NCBI GenBank assembly: GCA_020747015.1
Contig: JAGTJM010000012.1
Coordinates: 496,001 to 560,000, forward strand
Reading direction: 5' to 3'
Source of the DNA: Pyrenochaeta sp. MPI-SDFR-AT-0127
Taxonomy: Eukaryota; Ascomycota; Dothideomycetes; Pleosporales; Cucurbitariaceae
Length of the DNA stretch: 64,000 nt
How positions within the stretch are numbered: the stretch's first letter is position 1; the number at the start of each line of letters is the position of its first letter. The notes below the pieces were generated by a model. That model did no database searches, had not been told where the DNA came from, and saw nothing but the letters and a program-made list of their open reading frames with translations. Below, one piece after another: positions 43,131 to 53,764 of the stretch. Both the position numbers and the translations under genes were made by a program.

Positions 43131-44501
43131 GTTTGATGCTCCTCTATGTGCAGCGTACTAGACTAGTGCAGTTTCTCATGGAAACGCGTGATAGCCTTGT
43201 TCCCCTCGCCGTGTATTCCGGGCATGTGCATGTTGAATATTCCTAACATGCAGTGGGCGATATCATCGGCTCGAGTAGTTTGCCGTTGCGTAGCTCAGGA
43301 CTTTTTCGCTGCGTTACGGTTAAATTGGCCGACTATGCCCTGTCTACAAAGAATCTTTCACTGATTCCTGCCACTTTCGCTAGAATTTTTGTTGAAGCTA
43401 CTTTGGTATTCGAAGTTTGATCATAAAACACGATCTGCTTAGGGGCAACCAGCTCCTGGGGAATCCTATCACTGTAAAGTCAATTACAATATGTATAATC
43501 CTGGACGAGATCGATGTTTCTTCCCAAATGAGCTGGGCAAACAGTTGACTTGTTGCTGCAAGCGAACATCGAGCTGATTGCATCAGAAAGCGCGGCACAA
43601 CTTGACTAGTCGATGCAGCACGTATCGATCCAAGCCCAATCAAGCTCGTCGTTGGCAGCCTGAAAGATAATCAATCTTCACCAAGCTAGGGACATCTTGC
43701 CACCGCATGGGTATGCGCACAACAAAGCAAAAGTGATCTTGTGCTCATCTGGAAGCCAGGAGTACTATAGTACAACATACGGACAATTGTCATCGTCATG
43801 GAATGAATGCATCGCAGAGTCCTGCACGCTCATCCACCACATTGCGAGTGACGGTTTTTGGCTGTACTAAGTTGTCTAGAAAAATTCTGACTCTAGACGC
43901 GATGCCTGCAAACATGCAACCCTCGATGTTTTCTTTGCTAGGTCACAGTCCGCTAGTTCGTCCAAGAAGGAAAACACAAGCGAGGGAATGGTTCTGCTAG
44001 TTAGATTCTCATTTCCTTTAGTGGAAAGCCCTGCGCAGCTCGGCACCGTGCGCACTCGATACTAGATCTCGTTAGTCCTTAGTGCCTAAGTGCTAGGCTA
44101 GTAGAAGACTACTTCCCAGCCAGAGAGTGTAATCAGAGGTGGCTAAGCTGAACATGATGATCTCTTTTGTTGACTGAAAAAAGCCGAGGCCTCCTACCAG
44201 AGCTAAAGAATCCAGACTGCTCTGGGAGCATTGTGGATCTCACTAAGCGATATCAATCTCAGCTATGCCAATGGAGACCATATATTGAGGAGAGTAGCAT
44301 ACTTTTGGTATAGTTAGATACCTCGACAGCTTCATTTAGTTAATCGTTTAGTTACTGTTTATGTGGCTTGTTATTGATTTTTGATCATTGCAGGCATAAG
44401 ACCGAGGCATTTGTACTTTGCTACAACCCTAATAACTTTTATCGTATACATTTACCTCCCAAATCCGTACATCCTTCTCATCTTTAGGATTGTTAGCGAC
44501 A
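43131..44501. other. Gene-poor stretch
   Basis: About 1.4 kb with stop codons in all frames at short intervals. The longest minus-strand frame (43398-43643) has no domain I recognise. The last 150 bases are AT-rich and probably hold the promoter of the GPI-protein gene. Confidence 0.45.
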
Positions 44502-45231
44502 ATGAAGTTTACTTATGTAAAGCTTTTGCCCTTGCTCTCTCTCTGTCCCTTTACTGTCGCCGCCAGTACTTGTACGAGCTCCGGCTCCCTCCCATGGCCT
44601 CCCGTCGGCGACTGTTCCAAAACCCCTAAGTATGATACCGCGGTCCAAAGCTGCCGTGCTTGCTGCATGAACGACGCCGTTTGCTTCCAAGCATGCTTGA
44701 AAGCAGCCGGGCTTGGCAAACGAGACGCCATCGGTGAACAATTTCGTAGCGCCATTCAGACGGAGAGAGGGCTGAGCAGCCGTGCAATTGAGCTAAGCTG
44801 TGGCACTAATGAAAATTGCTACAAGTTTACCGATGGCAGCCTATTGTGTCTGAACTTGGGGACGGGTATGTTTTTGATCTCTACGCTGCCCCAACGATGA
44901 CGGGAAAATGGAAAGCTGACAGCGTTTGTTGCTAGGGTTATATCACGATGACGTCGGAGGGAATGGTGATTATTACAGTGGCAAATATACAGGCCCAGAC
45001 GGCAAAGTACAAACTGGAACATCGGTCGCTACGGCAAGTCAGGCCAAGTCAACTTCTACCACATCTCAGATGACTAGGTCGACAGCGCCAGTTCAAACCG
45101 AATCATCGAGAGCTGCCAGCGCATCAGCAAGTTCTGCTGCAGCTATTGCGTTATCACCACTTGGTGGTGATGGCCTCTACATAGGTGCAAATGTTGGACT
45201 CGTAGGCTTCGTAGCTGGGCTTGTTCTCTAG
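44502..45231 (+). CDS. GPI-anchored small Cys-rich secreted protein
   Basis: Two exons (44502-44865 and 44936-45231) give 219 residues. Residues 1-20 (MKFTYVKLLPLLSLCPFTVA) are a signal peptide. The mature region has about nine cysteines, including the CRACCMNDAVCFQACLK cluster and SCGTNENCYKFTDGSLLCLNLGTG. After intron 1 comes LYHDDVGGNGDYYSGKYTGPDG, a pattern I associate with uncharacterised fungal surface proteins. A Ser/Thr/Ala-rich spacer then leads to a C-terminal hydrophobic tail (IGANVGLVGFVAGLVL), the GPI-attachment signal. A role in the cell wall or host surface contact is plausible but unproven. Confidence 0.82.
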
Positions 45232-45800
45232 AGAGTGTATGATAAAAGAAATTGCAGTTCTAGATGTATCTGTAGATATGCAGCCACCTTGATAGTCTCA
45301 CTACATGCTATCTTCCCCCCTTACTCCCAAGAGCGCTACTTCAAGACTCTCAATCGCCATTCAATCTCTTAGCAGGGTCCGTTTTAGTGGTCCCAAGCCA
45401 AAGTGCACTCTGAAAATCTCAATAAGCAGTAAAGCATATGTGAAGCCGAAGACGCTTTGTTTGCTTGTGGATTTACCTTATATCTAATCAAGAAATATTC
45501 TTTATTATTAGCATTTTTTTTAATACAACACAAAGGCCAAGTGCTATGAGATAAAACTATGGAGAGCTACTCGTTTCATCCAATCTTTAATATCTGCTAG
45601 GAATTCTGAAACTTATTCGTGGTGGAGGGAAAGAAGCATGCGAATTCCTCGTTCTAGGTAGCTGTGTGTCCTCATCATGTTCGTCTAATTATCGTTAAAT
45701 GTTTTTGTGGTTTATCTTGATGACTCCGCTCCTCACAAGCCGCTTCAATCATGCCAAGCTCCTCAATTAAAGCTACATCATTTTTGTGTACTCTTCAATA
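45232..45800. other. AT-rich gene-poor stretch
   Basis: It contains homopolymer T/A runs and no supported gene. A minus-strand patch around 45305-45480 (KQSVFGFTYALLLIEIFRVH...) looks faintly coding but is interrupted and unmatched. Confidence 0.4.
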
Positions 45801-46170
45801 TCAACTTAAACAAAGTTGGTTGCTATAGTGTTTGTAGACAATTTCAAGCGGCTCTTCAACATTTCTAGGGTTAGTAGTAATTACATCCTGAGGAATACAC
45901 GCTAGGTTGTTTAGTTCATGGTGCTGTGCAAGAGCATCCATCATCCAGTAGTTGTCTCAATTCTTCATTCCTGTGCCATACAACGGGGTCTAAAGCCGAC
46001 TAACCGACCTTGTCACTGGGCTCGGGATCTGCAAATTTCGGGAGGATTCGACTAACCGCGTCGATGTTTTCAGCATTCGCAGCCGGGTGCAGAGCAGTCT
46101 AGCCGGAGCTGTCATAACTATCAATGGAGACATCATGCTCAAGGAGGGTAGAATTAACTCTTGCATAATT
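45801..46170 (-). pseudogene. Ankyrin-repeat gene debris
   Basis: On the minus strand, 46170-46005 reads ARVNSTLLEHDVSIDSYDSSG, then a TAG, then TALHPAANAENIDAV. This is a recognisable ankyrin repeat (G-x-TALH-x-AA) with Gln before TALH replaced by a stop. A second open stretch (45956-45801, about 51 codons, with MDALAQHHELNNLACIP) ends at a TGA in another frame. The pieces look like the decayed 3' part of an ankyrin or STAND gene. Confidence 0.5.
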
Positions 46171-46954
46171 CTTCTGCATAGGGGCGGGTCTGACAGCAAC
46201 CTAGTTCATCAAAACAACCCCACAACTGAGCTGCTCTTCTAAGAGATGTCTTACTACACGTCGATTTCTTTCTAACTATACGCTTAGAATCTTGACTGCC
46301 TAACCATGCCCTGCTCAGCCGGCCATGGTCTAAAAAGTAGCAATGCGCCACAATAGGCCCTCAATTTCGACAGCATGCATGGGACGGATCACAGCCGACT
46401 TGATCGAGTGGTCAGCCAACTATGGTTTCCGCATTCGGCCCGCCGTTCAGGGTCTATCGTGGCTGAAGGCTAAGAAAGGGTGGGCGCCTACTGTAGATAC
46501 AATACTACTTGACGGCAAGCAGACATCCCAACTGCACTCTTCATCTTGGTATCAGAAGAGAACGATTGACGCCTCTCGCGCGAGCGTGCGCGCGTGTCTG
46601 TTGCTTTCGCCATATGTCAGAAGTGTTGATGAAACTGCTTTGGTTGTTCTCTTATTCCAAATATGAGCATAGAACATCGTATTCTCGGGGGCAATCAGCT
46701 TAAGAGAGTCAAGCCTTTGGTTTCTTTGAGTGCCTATATTATTACTTTTTCCGTGGTTGTTGTGAAAGCGCTTTAGTTAAAAAGAGGGGTAGACGTGTAC
46801 CACGACTAGGGGTCTATCCACAGCCCTGTTACTGATGCATCGTGGTGACAACAGCAGGGACTAATGGAGGCAATTTGAGTCTACGACTGCTAGGGTTAGA
46901 GAAGGAAGCCGAGCTTAAGGAGCTGGTCTCGAGTGAGACCTGCAGGTAGCTATA
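46171..46954. other. Gene-poor stretch, no element supported
   Basis: A plus-strand frame of 107 codons (46343-46666) has no domain and crosses a CG-alternating run at about 46575-46600 (CTCGCGCGAGCGTGCGCGCG). No gene is called. Confidence 0.4.
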
Positions 46955-47026
46955 GCGGGTTTGATGGCGGTATTGATGGCGGGTTTAACGGCGGGGTTGA
47001 TGGCGGGTTTGATGTCGGGTTTGACG
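46955..47026 (+). repeat. 12-base minisatellite, six copies
   Basis: Six head-to-tail copies of a GCGGGTTTGATG-like unit (46955, 46967, 46979, 46991, 47003, 47015). Copies 1 and 5 are identical and the others carry one to three substitutions. It lies in non-coding DNA between ankyrin debris and the glycan cluster. Confidence 0.85.
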
Positions 47027-47161
47027 TGGTTTTTGTGGATGGCTCTTAGCATATAGCTAGGCCGCAGCTGTTAGGTCTAGGATTCACAGAACCACGGAAA
47101 CAATACGTATCACACCCAGCCAGTCGGAGGAGCACGAGCACGACTAGGAGCTAGCTTTGGT

Positions 47162-47177
47162 ACAATCACGTGATTGT
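47162..47177. promoter_or_regulatory. 16-base perfect palindrome with CACGTG core
   Basis: ACAATCACGTGATTGT reads the same on both strands and centres on an E-box (CACGTG), 225 bases before the DUF5695-like gene. It could bind a bHLH regulator. Recognition is by symmetry only. Confidence 0.45.
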
Positions 47178-47401
47178 CCACACCGCCAGACTAGTGGCAA
47201 CCGGCCGGCAAGGGGTGATCGATCCGAGCTGCACTAAACCATGAACAGAAGGGTAGCTAATCCATAGTAATGAGGCGTCGGGGCATGCGCATGTCTTCTA
47301 CCTTTACTTAAATCAAAGTGAGCTCACGCGCTTCACTGAATCATTGCTAGGTATCCATTTTCTGCTCTCAGACGTCACTTTTTTTCCCCCGATATTTCGT
47401 T

Positions 47402-50083
47402 ATGCAGAAATCCGATATGAGCCTCACTTCAGATCACTTCCAAGTCCAGCTCCATTCCAAAAATGCCAGCATTCAAACATTACGGAATCCCGCCGACCGC
47501 TATGGTTCTAACTATGTCCTTAATGCTGTTCAGGCACCCGACTTTGATATCAAGGACTCACGCTTTCTTGGAGACCTCATTTTCCATGTCAAACGCGATG
47601 ATGAGGATGCCGGTAAAACAATGACTTCTGGCCTATCGGGTGATGTGCGTTCGGTTTTGAGCTCAGACGACCGCATCATCATCAGCTATCAAGGCGCCGC
47701 GAACGACCCTGGAGGGTTTCAAGGCTTTTCCGTAACCGAAATGTATTCCTTGTGCGGTCCCAAACGCGACACTCTTGACTGGACAATCGAAGTCACAAAC
47801 GAGTCATCCGAGATCTTACATTTTGAAGATTTTGGATTGCCTATGCCCATGAATTCGCGCTGGGGCAACGATCAGACGCACAATTACGAGAACGGAGTCC
47901 ATCGTCACTCCTTCGTAGCAAAGTATGGATCATATATCTACTGGCAACGGCCTAACGGCGAGGGATCCATGTTGGTGATGACAACGCATCGCAACACTTC
48001 TTTAGAGTTCAAGCACAGATACAGAGAGGGCGAAAACGTCTTCGGAGAGAATTTGCCTAACTGGGAGGGTCTCGTCGAGTACTATGTTCACTCTAGTAAT
48101 ATTGCTGTGGCAAGAAAAGATATGGCGGGCCAATACCTTCCAGCGACTACGCTCACCTTACCCCCGGGAAGATCTCAAAAGTACGGCTTTAGTTTCAAAT
48201 GGGCTGCAGATTACGCCGGCCTCCGTAACGCTATATATATGTCTGGTGGTCTCGACGTTGTCTCGATGCCAGGAATGGTCATTCCAAGGAATACCACTGC
48301 CACACTTGCACTCCGCTGCGTAGACTGTGTCTCATCGGTAGCTGGTGAAGATGGAAAGGCTGTCAATGTGACCACTACTGGATCATCAAATGGGTACGAC
48401 ATCTACAATCTAAAATTCAGTACACTCGGGACAAATTACATCACTGTCTCTCTCGGTGACTCACGGTGGACTGTCCTGCAATACTACTGCACAGAACCCA
48501 TAACAACCTTGATAAAGAAGCGTGCCGGGTTCTTGGCGCAATATCAACAGGCAAAAACGAGCAGGGGTTATAATGGAGCTTTTTTGCAGTGGGACATGAC
48601 CACACAAAAACTCATCACCTGGGACGACTATCCAGGTGGAGGATGGAAGGAGTGGATGGCGGGTGGTTCAGATGACCTGGGATTGGCCCCTGCCGCATTT
48701 CTATCCGAGAAGTGTGTTACATTTCCTGTGCAGTTTGAGGTGTCCTCTATTGACTATTATATCGAACACTTCTTGTTCGGCTATCTACTTGGAGCTAAAG
48801 GGCCTGATGGAGAGAGAACGTTCCAGGTATATAGATGGTTCGATGGCCAAGACAGTGTACCCGAAGACACCGGCATTTGGAGGGCGTACAATTACACTCA
48901 CATCGCCAACACCTTTTTCAACATGTATCGTATTGGAAAAGCCTATCCACGACTTCATACGCGCTACAAACCGCTGGAATACCTTCGTTTCGCTTACGAG
49001 GTCTTGAATGCTATGTACTGCAAGATTCCTGTGCCTAACCCAATTGGAAACGCCGCAAATGAACTTGGCTTAATGGGAGAGTCCACGGTTCCGGAGATCA
49101 TGAATGCCCTTGATTCGGAAGGCCTGAGTTCGCAGAAGCAGATACTGCAAGACTGTTTGCAAAGAAAATTGGAATACTACAAGAACGTAAAATACCCCTT
49201 TGCCTCTGAGCAGTCAATTGACACAACGGGATTCGAGTCGGTGTATGCCTTTTCGAAGTACAAAGGCATGCGGGACCTGATGGACAAGTCTCAGAAAGCA
49301 TCTCTCGCAAGTCGAGGTTTACAGCCTCTTTGGTATTTCTACGGATCGGATAATCGCATGATGGGAGAGTCGTACTGGAACCTGGGATATGAAGCCCAAC
49401 TTGGTGCCTGGCAACAGCAAGACTATCTCATCAACTATTCTACACAACAACATCCCAACTTCGCAGACTCGCTGCGCTCAAGCTACGGTGCTTACCTTGC
49501 TGGCTGGTCAAACATCAATTCCGGTCAAATCGACTCCAGTCCTGCCAACATTGGCGCAGCTGCATGGCTTTGGCAAAGTGAAGGAGGCACAGCAGTTTGG
49601 CCGTGGATGCGTCTGATTGGAAGATGGTGGGCATGGTCTGGCGAGGTCGATCTCGGTCTTTGGGGGGCTTTACGCGCTGCATCCGTTCTGGTTGTTCAGG
49701 ATCCTATAGTGGAGTTGTACGCGTACGGGGGAACGGTTGCCATTGATGAAGGCAAGTATCGTATCAAGCCTACGGATGGCCTCCAACGTCGTCTAACCTT
49801 ATTCAATCTCAACAATCTTACTGTTGAGATTGCAAACGCACAGTTCAGCGAAGTGATCGTAGGGGAGACAGGCAACGTTCTAGAGATCGACCTACAGGCT
49901 CCCTCTGGCGTGACCTGCACACCAACCATCACTCTTATGCACGCGTCTGACGGAAACTACGAGGGATTTTATTCTGGAAGTACTGAGAAGCAAAGGCTTT
50001 CAGTGAACAAGGGTTCCACGGTCGTTTTTGTTTTCTCTGAAATGTCTTCCGAGCACGGCAAGGCGATTATCCAGCGGGCTTAG
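47402..50083 (+). CDS. DUF5695-like putative glycan-active protein, cytosolic
   Basis: A single exon encodes 893 residues without signal peptide or membrane helix. The first ~230 residues look like a beta-sandwich that recognises sugars (SDHFQVQLHSKNASIQTLRN, DWTIEVTNESSEILHFEDFG). From about residue 430 the pattern is helical and rich in aromatic and acidic residues (SSIDYYIEHFLFGYLLGAK, GIWRAYNYTHIANTFFNMYRIGKAYP), like a six-hairpin (alpha/alpha)6 glycosidase fold. The order matches DUF5695 proteins I know from bacteria and fungi, which are uncharacterised. Neighbouring GH127 and GH35 genes suggest a role in cutting an arabinose/galactose-type oligosaccharide inside the cell. Catalytic residues cannot be assigned. 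The ATG at 47402 begins the frame; a second at 47417 is possible. Confidence 0.75.
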   Translation: MQKSDMSLTSDHFQVQLHSKNASIQTLRNPADRYGSNYVLNAVQAPDFDIKDSRFLGDLIFHVKRDDEDAGKTMTSGLSGDVRSVLSSDDRIIISYQGAANDPGGFQGFSVTEMYSLCGPKRDTLDWTIEVTNESSEILHFEDFGLPMPMNSRWGNDQTHNYENGVHRHSFVAKYGSYIYWQRPNGEGSMLVMTTHRNTSLEFKHRYREGENVFGENLPNWEGLVEYYVHSSNIAVARKDMAGQYLPATTLTLPPGRSQKYGFSFKWAADYAGLRNAIYMSGGLDVVSMPGMVIPRNTTATLALRCVDCVSSVAGEDGKAVNVTTTGSSNGYDIYNLKFSTLGTNYITVSLGDSRWTVLQYYCTEPITTLIKKRAGFLAQYQQAKTSRGYNGAFLQWDMTTQKLITWDDYPGGGWKEWMAGGSDDLGLAPAAFLSEKCVTFPVQFEVSSIDYYIEHFLFGYLLGAKGPDGERTFQVYRWFDGQDSVPEDTGIWRAYNYTHIANTFFNMYRIGKAYPRLHTRYKPLEYLRFAYEVLNAMYCKIPVPNPIGNAANELGLMGESTVPEIMNALDSEGLSSQKQILQDCLQRKLEYYKNVKYPFASEQSIDTTGFESVYAFSKYKGMRDLMDKSQKASLASRGLQPLWYFYGSDNRMMGESYWNLGYEAQLGAWQQQDYLINYSTQQHPNFADSLRSSYGAYLAGWSNINSGQIDSSPANIGAAAWLWQSEGGTAVWPWMRLIGRWWAWSGEVDLGLWGALRAASVLVVQDPIVELYAYGGTVAIDEGKYRIKPTDGLQRRLTLFNLNNLTVEIANAQFSEVIVGETGNVLEIDLQAPSGVTCTPTITLMHASDGNYEGFYSGSTEKQRLSVNKGSTVVFVFSEMSSEHGKAIIQRA

Positions 50084-50410
50084 GGATTGACAATAGTGTT
50101 AGAAATGTGTATTGTCTCGCTATGTATTGCAAAATTTATGATATCTCAAGAAGATCTGGACCCGCCCCTGCTATAATCAGAGATCAAAGGGAGGTTTACA
50201 GTCTTTGCTGACCATATCTCTAATCCCTTAGTAATGCCTAGTTGTCCACAAAAGCGTTTCAAGGGACATGATCGAACCGCAAACCGAACGTAAGGGTGTT
50301 GTGACGTTCAAATAAGCGAAGTAGAATGAGGGAGATAACAAAAATCCCAAGGTGTAGCAGAGGTAAAATTAATGTTTGTGAAATTTGATCAAACACTGAG
50401 CGCAGAATTC
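50084..50410. other. Convergent 3' region
   Basis: It separates the 3' ends of the DUF5695-like and GH127 genes, and nothing else is seen. Confidence 0.4.
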
Positions 50411-52607
50411 TTACAGCCGACCTCTACTACAGTCTACTCTAGTATTAGAAAAGACACCAATTTCACTAGTCCACTCCTTTAGCCCAACGCGCGCCATACC
50501 ACAACCCGCTCGATTTGCCCTATAATAGTAAGGGACGAACTTTAGTGCATCAATGAGTTTCGCCTTTCTCGCGACTTTATTCACATCTTCCTTTTCTATG
50601 AAGGCGTTGGATTTCAACTCTTCGAAATCCACAACATAAGCTGCTTTGTTCACGGAAATTGCCACATACTCCTCATTAGGGAGGCTTGGATCAACCAGCT
50701 TTTCTTCAGAAATGGTATTCTGGTCGATGCACCGCGGGTCGAGGTAAGTTGAACGGAAGTGGTCGACCACCCATGCGTTGTCGATATCTTCGACGCAGTA
50801 TATGATAGGGCCCCGCGCAACCGTCAGCGTCCTCTGGTTCGAGAGCGGATGAGAGGTGATCAGTCGCGGCTTTAGCGCAAAGTCGATTGTGAAAGTGGAG
50901 TGAGCAGCCAAATAATCGCCCGGAATAAGTAGATAGCCGTTCGTAATTTGGATATCGGGCAAAGGCGGGAATACCTGTGTACGGATGTCAGTAGCTTTCT
51001 GGATACCGAAGTACTATAAAACATATCTATGTTGCGCTACTTACATTCCAAGAGGTAGCCCAACGGGGAATGCGAAGCATTAGTTGCACATTAGAAGAAG
51101 GGCTGCTGAGCGCGAACTCAACTTTGCCTTCAAGTGGCCAGTTACTCTTTTGTGTCAGTGTTGCTGGGCCGGCTTCAGACTCGAAATTGAGGCTGCTTGA
51201 TGTGTAAAGGTGGACGTTGATTTGAACGCGTCCGGCACTTGTGCTGTCCGCAACATTCCAGATGTACCCTCCAATCATACCTAGTAGTCGCAAGACATTG
51301 GGAGGACAGCAACACACTGTGAACCAGTTGAATCGCGCTGAAGAGTTCTGTTCGCTTGAAGCAAGCTGGTTTACATACGTGAAAAGTTTGCAGTCAATCG
51401 ATATGGCGGTGAAAACCGCATTGTACAAGCAGAGCTCGATGATGTCGGAATAGCGGTGGTCCAGGTCATACTAATGGCATTTAGCATCTGGTTTTCAGAA
51501 GCAGCTGTGTACATCGGCTCTCACCTGGAGTATACGTTGGGCGAGCATCATCACGCCAATTGAAGCACAAGTCTCGGCATAGCAGCCGCCCTCGTCCGTG
51601 CCTTGAGGGAGAAAATATTCTTGCCCAAAACCTTCCCACTGCTTCATGGACCCAATACCTCCCGTAACGTACATTTTCTTTTCGACCATATTGTCCCATA
51701 GCCGACGAACAGCCGTCGCTAATTCTGGTGTTGCAGAATCTACTCTCACCAAATCTGCCACCGCCGTGAGCAGATACATTGCTCTTACGCTGTGGCCCTC
51801 GATAGTCTGTTGGTCAGAGATAAGGGCATGAGCCTGTTGGTACCAGTGCGAACGTGGTGCAGGGTACCAAACAGGCTGAAAGTCTGCTCTCTCATTTCGC
51901 TTCTCAGCCTCAACTGTGTAGAAAGGACGGCCATCTACGCCAGTAGGGTTGCCCCGTTCCATAATAAAGTATTGCGCGAGTTTGAAGGCCCGAAGGTCTT
52001 TAGTGCGGTGGTGAAGACGCATAAGTGCCAACTCGATTTCAGGATGCCCGGGGTATCCATGGATTTGTCCTTTCTCCGGCCCGAAGGTCTTATGTAGCAG
52101 TGCGACATACTTCAATATAGGTGCAATAAACAGATCGTTACCATAGTACTGATGATGCGCAAGGGCTCCCTCAATGAGATGTCCTAGGTTGTATAGTTCG
52201 TGCATATCTCGTAGGTTTGTGAACCGGTGTCCCGGCTCTACGACTTGATAGTGTATGTTTAGATAGCCGTCCGGTTCCTGGGCGGTCCGAATCATTTCCA
52301 CTAGTTCCCTAACAGCGCCATCAATGGCAGGATCAGGATTTGACTGTCCTTGAAGAAAGTAGCATGCGCCCTCAATCCATTTGCCGATATCCGAATCCCA
52401 GAACAGATGATCTGCGATAGGCCAAATTTCGGGCGCTTTATCGTAAATCGGTTGCCATTTGAGTGAAAAGGCATCGTAGCGTCCAGTATCTTTGAGTATC
52501 TGCAGCTGGTGTGACACCATGTTTGTAGAAGCAGCATCACGACGTCGACCGAGTAGCGACTGAGACTCGATCGCAGTTGCTTTAAAGATTTCCTGGGGGT
52601 ATGCCAT
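50411..52607 (-). CDS. GH127 beta-L-arabinofuranosidase-like enzyme, cytosolic
   Basis: Three exons (52607-51525, 51470-51045, 50974-50411) give 690 residues and no signal peptide. The (alpha/alpha)6 barrel carries DSDIGKWIEGACYFLQG, AQEPDGYLNIHYQVVEPGHRF, HELYNLGHLIEGALAHH and YVTGGIGSMKQWEGFG. The zinc-thiolate catalytic centre of GH127 is complete: ETC in GGCYAETCAS, and the Cys pair in FTVCCCPPNVLRLLG, where a Cys is the nucleophile in the bifidobacterial enzyme HypBA1. The C-terminal exon is beta-rich. Characterised members release beta-L-arabinofuranose from plant hydroxyproline glycans and oligosaccharides; some act on other L-sugars. A cytosolic location implies action on imported oligosaccharides. 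It shares the upstream region with the divergent GH35 gene. Confidence 0.92.
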
Positions 52608-53764
52608 ATCTGTCAAGATGAAAGGAAATAAGGCCCGTGAGAAAATGGGAAAGATGTCGGATGAAGAAGTAGAAGACGAGGAGGAACCTAGAAGAAGTAC
52701 AACAAGGAAGGGCGAGCATACTGTCTCTTATTGAACACACATGATTGCCGAAGCACTAACAGCCGTGAGTGGTCGGCTACACGCAGAAATGCGGTAAATG
52801 CGGTTGATCTCTGTGGGTTCTAGCCGAAAATTGCACAAGAGAACCCCAAATATGGTATTTCCCCTTTTGCTATGGTCTGTAAGAAGTGTCGTTAGACAAG
52901 GTATCTGCCAATATTGAGACGAGCCGAAGACACTAGAACACCCACTCTCACACTCCACCAACGGAACCATGTCAAAGCCGACAGGGCGCGTTTGCTGTTA
53001 TTGGGTCGCTTTTGCACTCGCGGGGTCAAAGACGCTGGACTTTCTCCTCTAGGTATGGATCTAGCTCAAGGTCAACTCTGATTGGGAAGCGCTCGGACTT
53101 TGACATTAAGTACAAATGTATACGTTATAGGTCCGGAGGCATTTCCGATAGACATGTGGTCTCCAGCTACACGTGGATATGGGACTCAAGTATATGGCCA
53201 AGAGATACGATTCCACCGCGGCACGCGCCCGACTTCGGCAGCGAACCCTACGTGGACTACAAAGAGGAGAAAACACACATTATCATCCATGACGTGTATG
53301 ATTCGTGAGAAACGCTATAACCGGGACGGGGCCACTACAACGTCTGGTCAAGGGTCTCAGGAACTAGTACAGTCAGCGGCGATTCAGGTATATGATTGGT
53401 TCGTACGCCGACACTAAAAGACACAACTGTAGTGTGCTTGAACCATACTACTTTCCCCAGCTCTGGTGAGTGTTAGCTGCTCAGCGCTGCCGAAGGCCTC
53501 TCCCGAGATAGCGCCGGCGACATTCGAAGACGGGAGGCCTATGCCCCGCATCTATATTGACATTGCCTTCTTTCATTCCAGTGCTGCCCAGATATGGTAA
53601 TCTGTGCAATGACACAATTTGGAGCTAGTTTTTGTTGATTATTCCCGAATTCAAATCAGAATTGTATGTATAATGGACCTAGTTTGAGACAGTATAAGTT
53701 TTGTCAACCACTCTTGCCATATCATGTCAATTATACTGGCAGCGTGCGCTCCTAATCAACCACC
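52608..53764. promoter_or_regulatory. Divergent promoter region between GH127 and GH35 genes
   Basis: This 1.16 kb gap is shared by two divergently transcribed glycosidase genes, a usual layout for co-regulation. At 53134-53147 lies CGGAGGCATTTCCG (CGG-N8-CCG), the type of inverted repeat bound by Zn2Cys6 dimers. A GTATAAG TATA-like box at 53692-53698 is about 70 bases before the GH35 ATG. No gene is seen inside. Confidence 0.55.

Noticed and set aside
43398..43643. Possible transposase fragment on the minus strand
   Set aside because: No DDE or integrase motif and no terminal repeats; similarity was only impressionistic.
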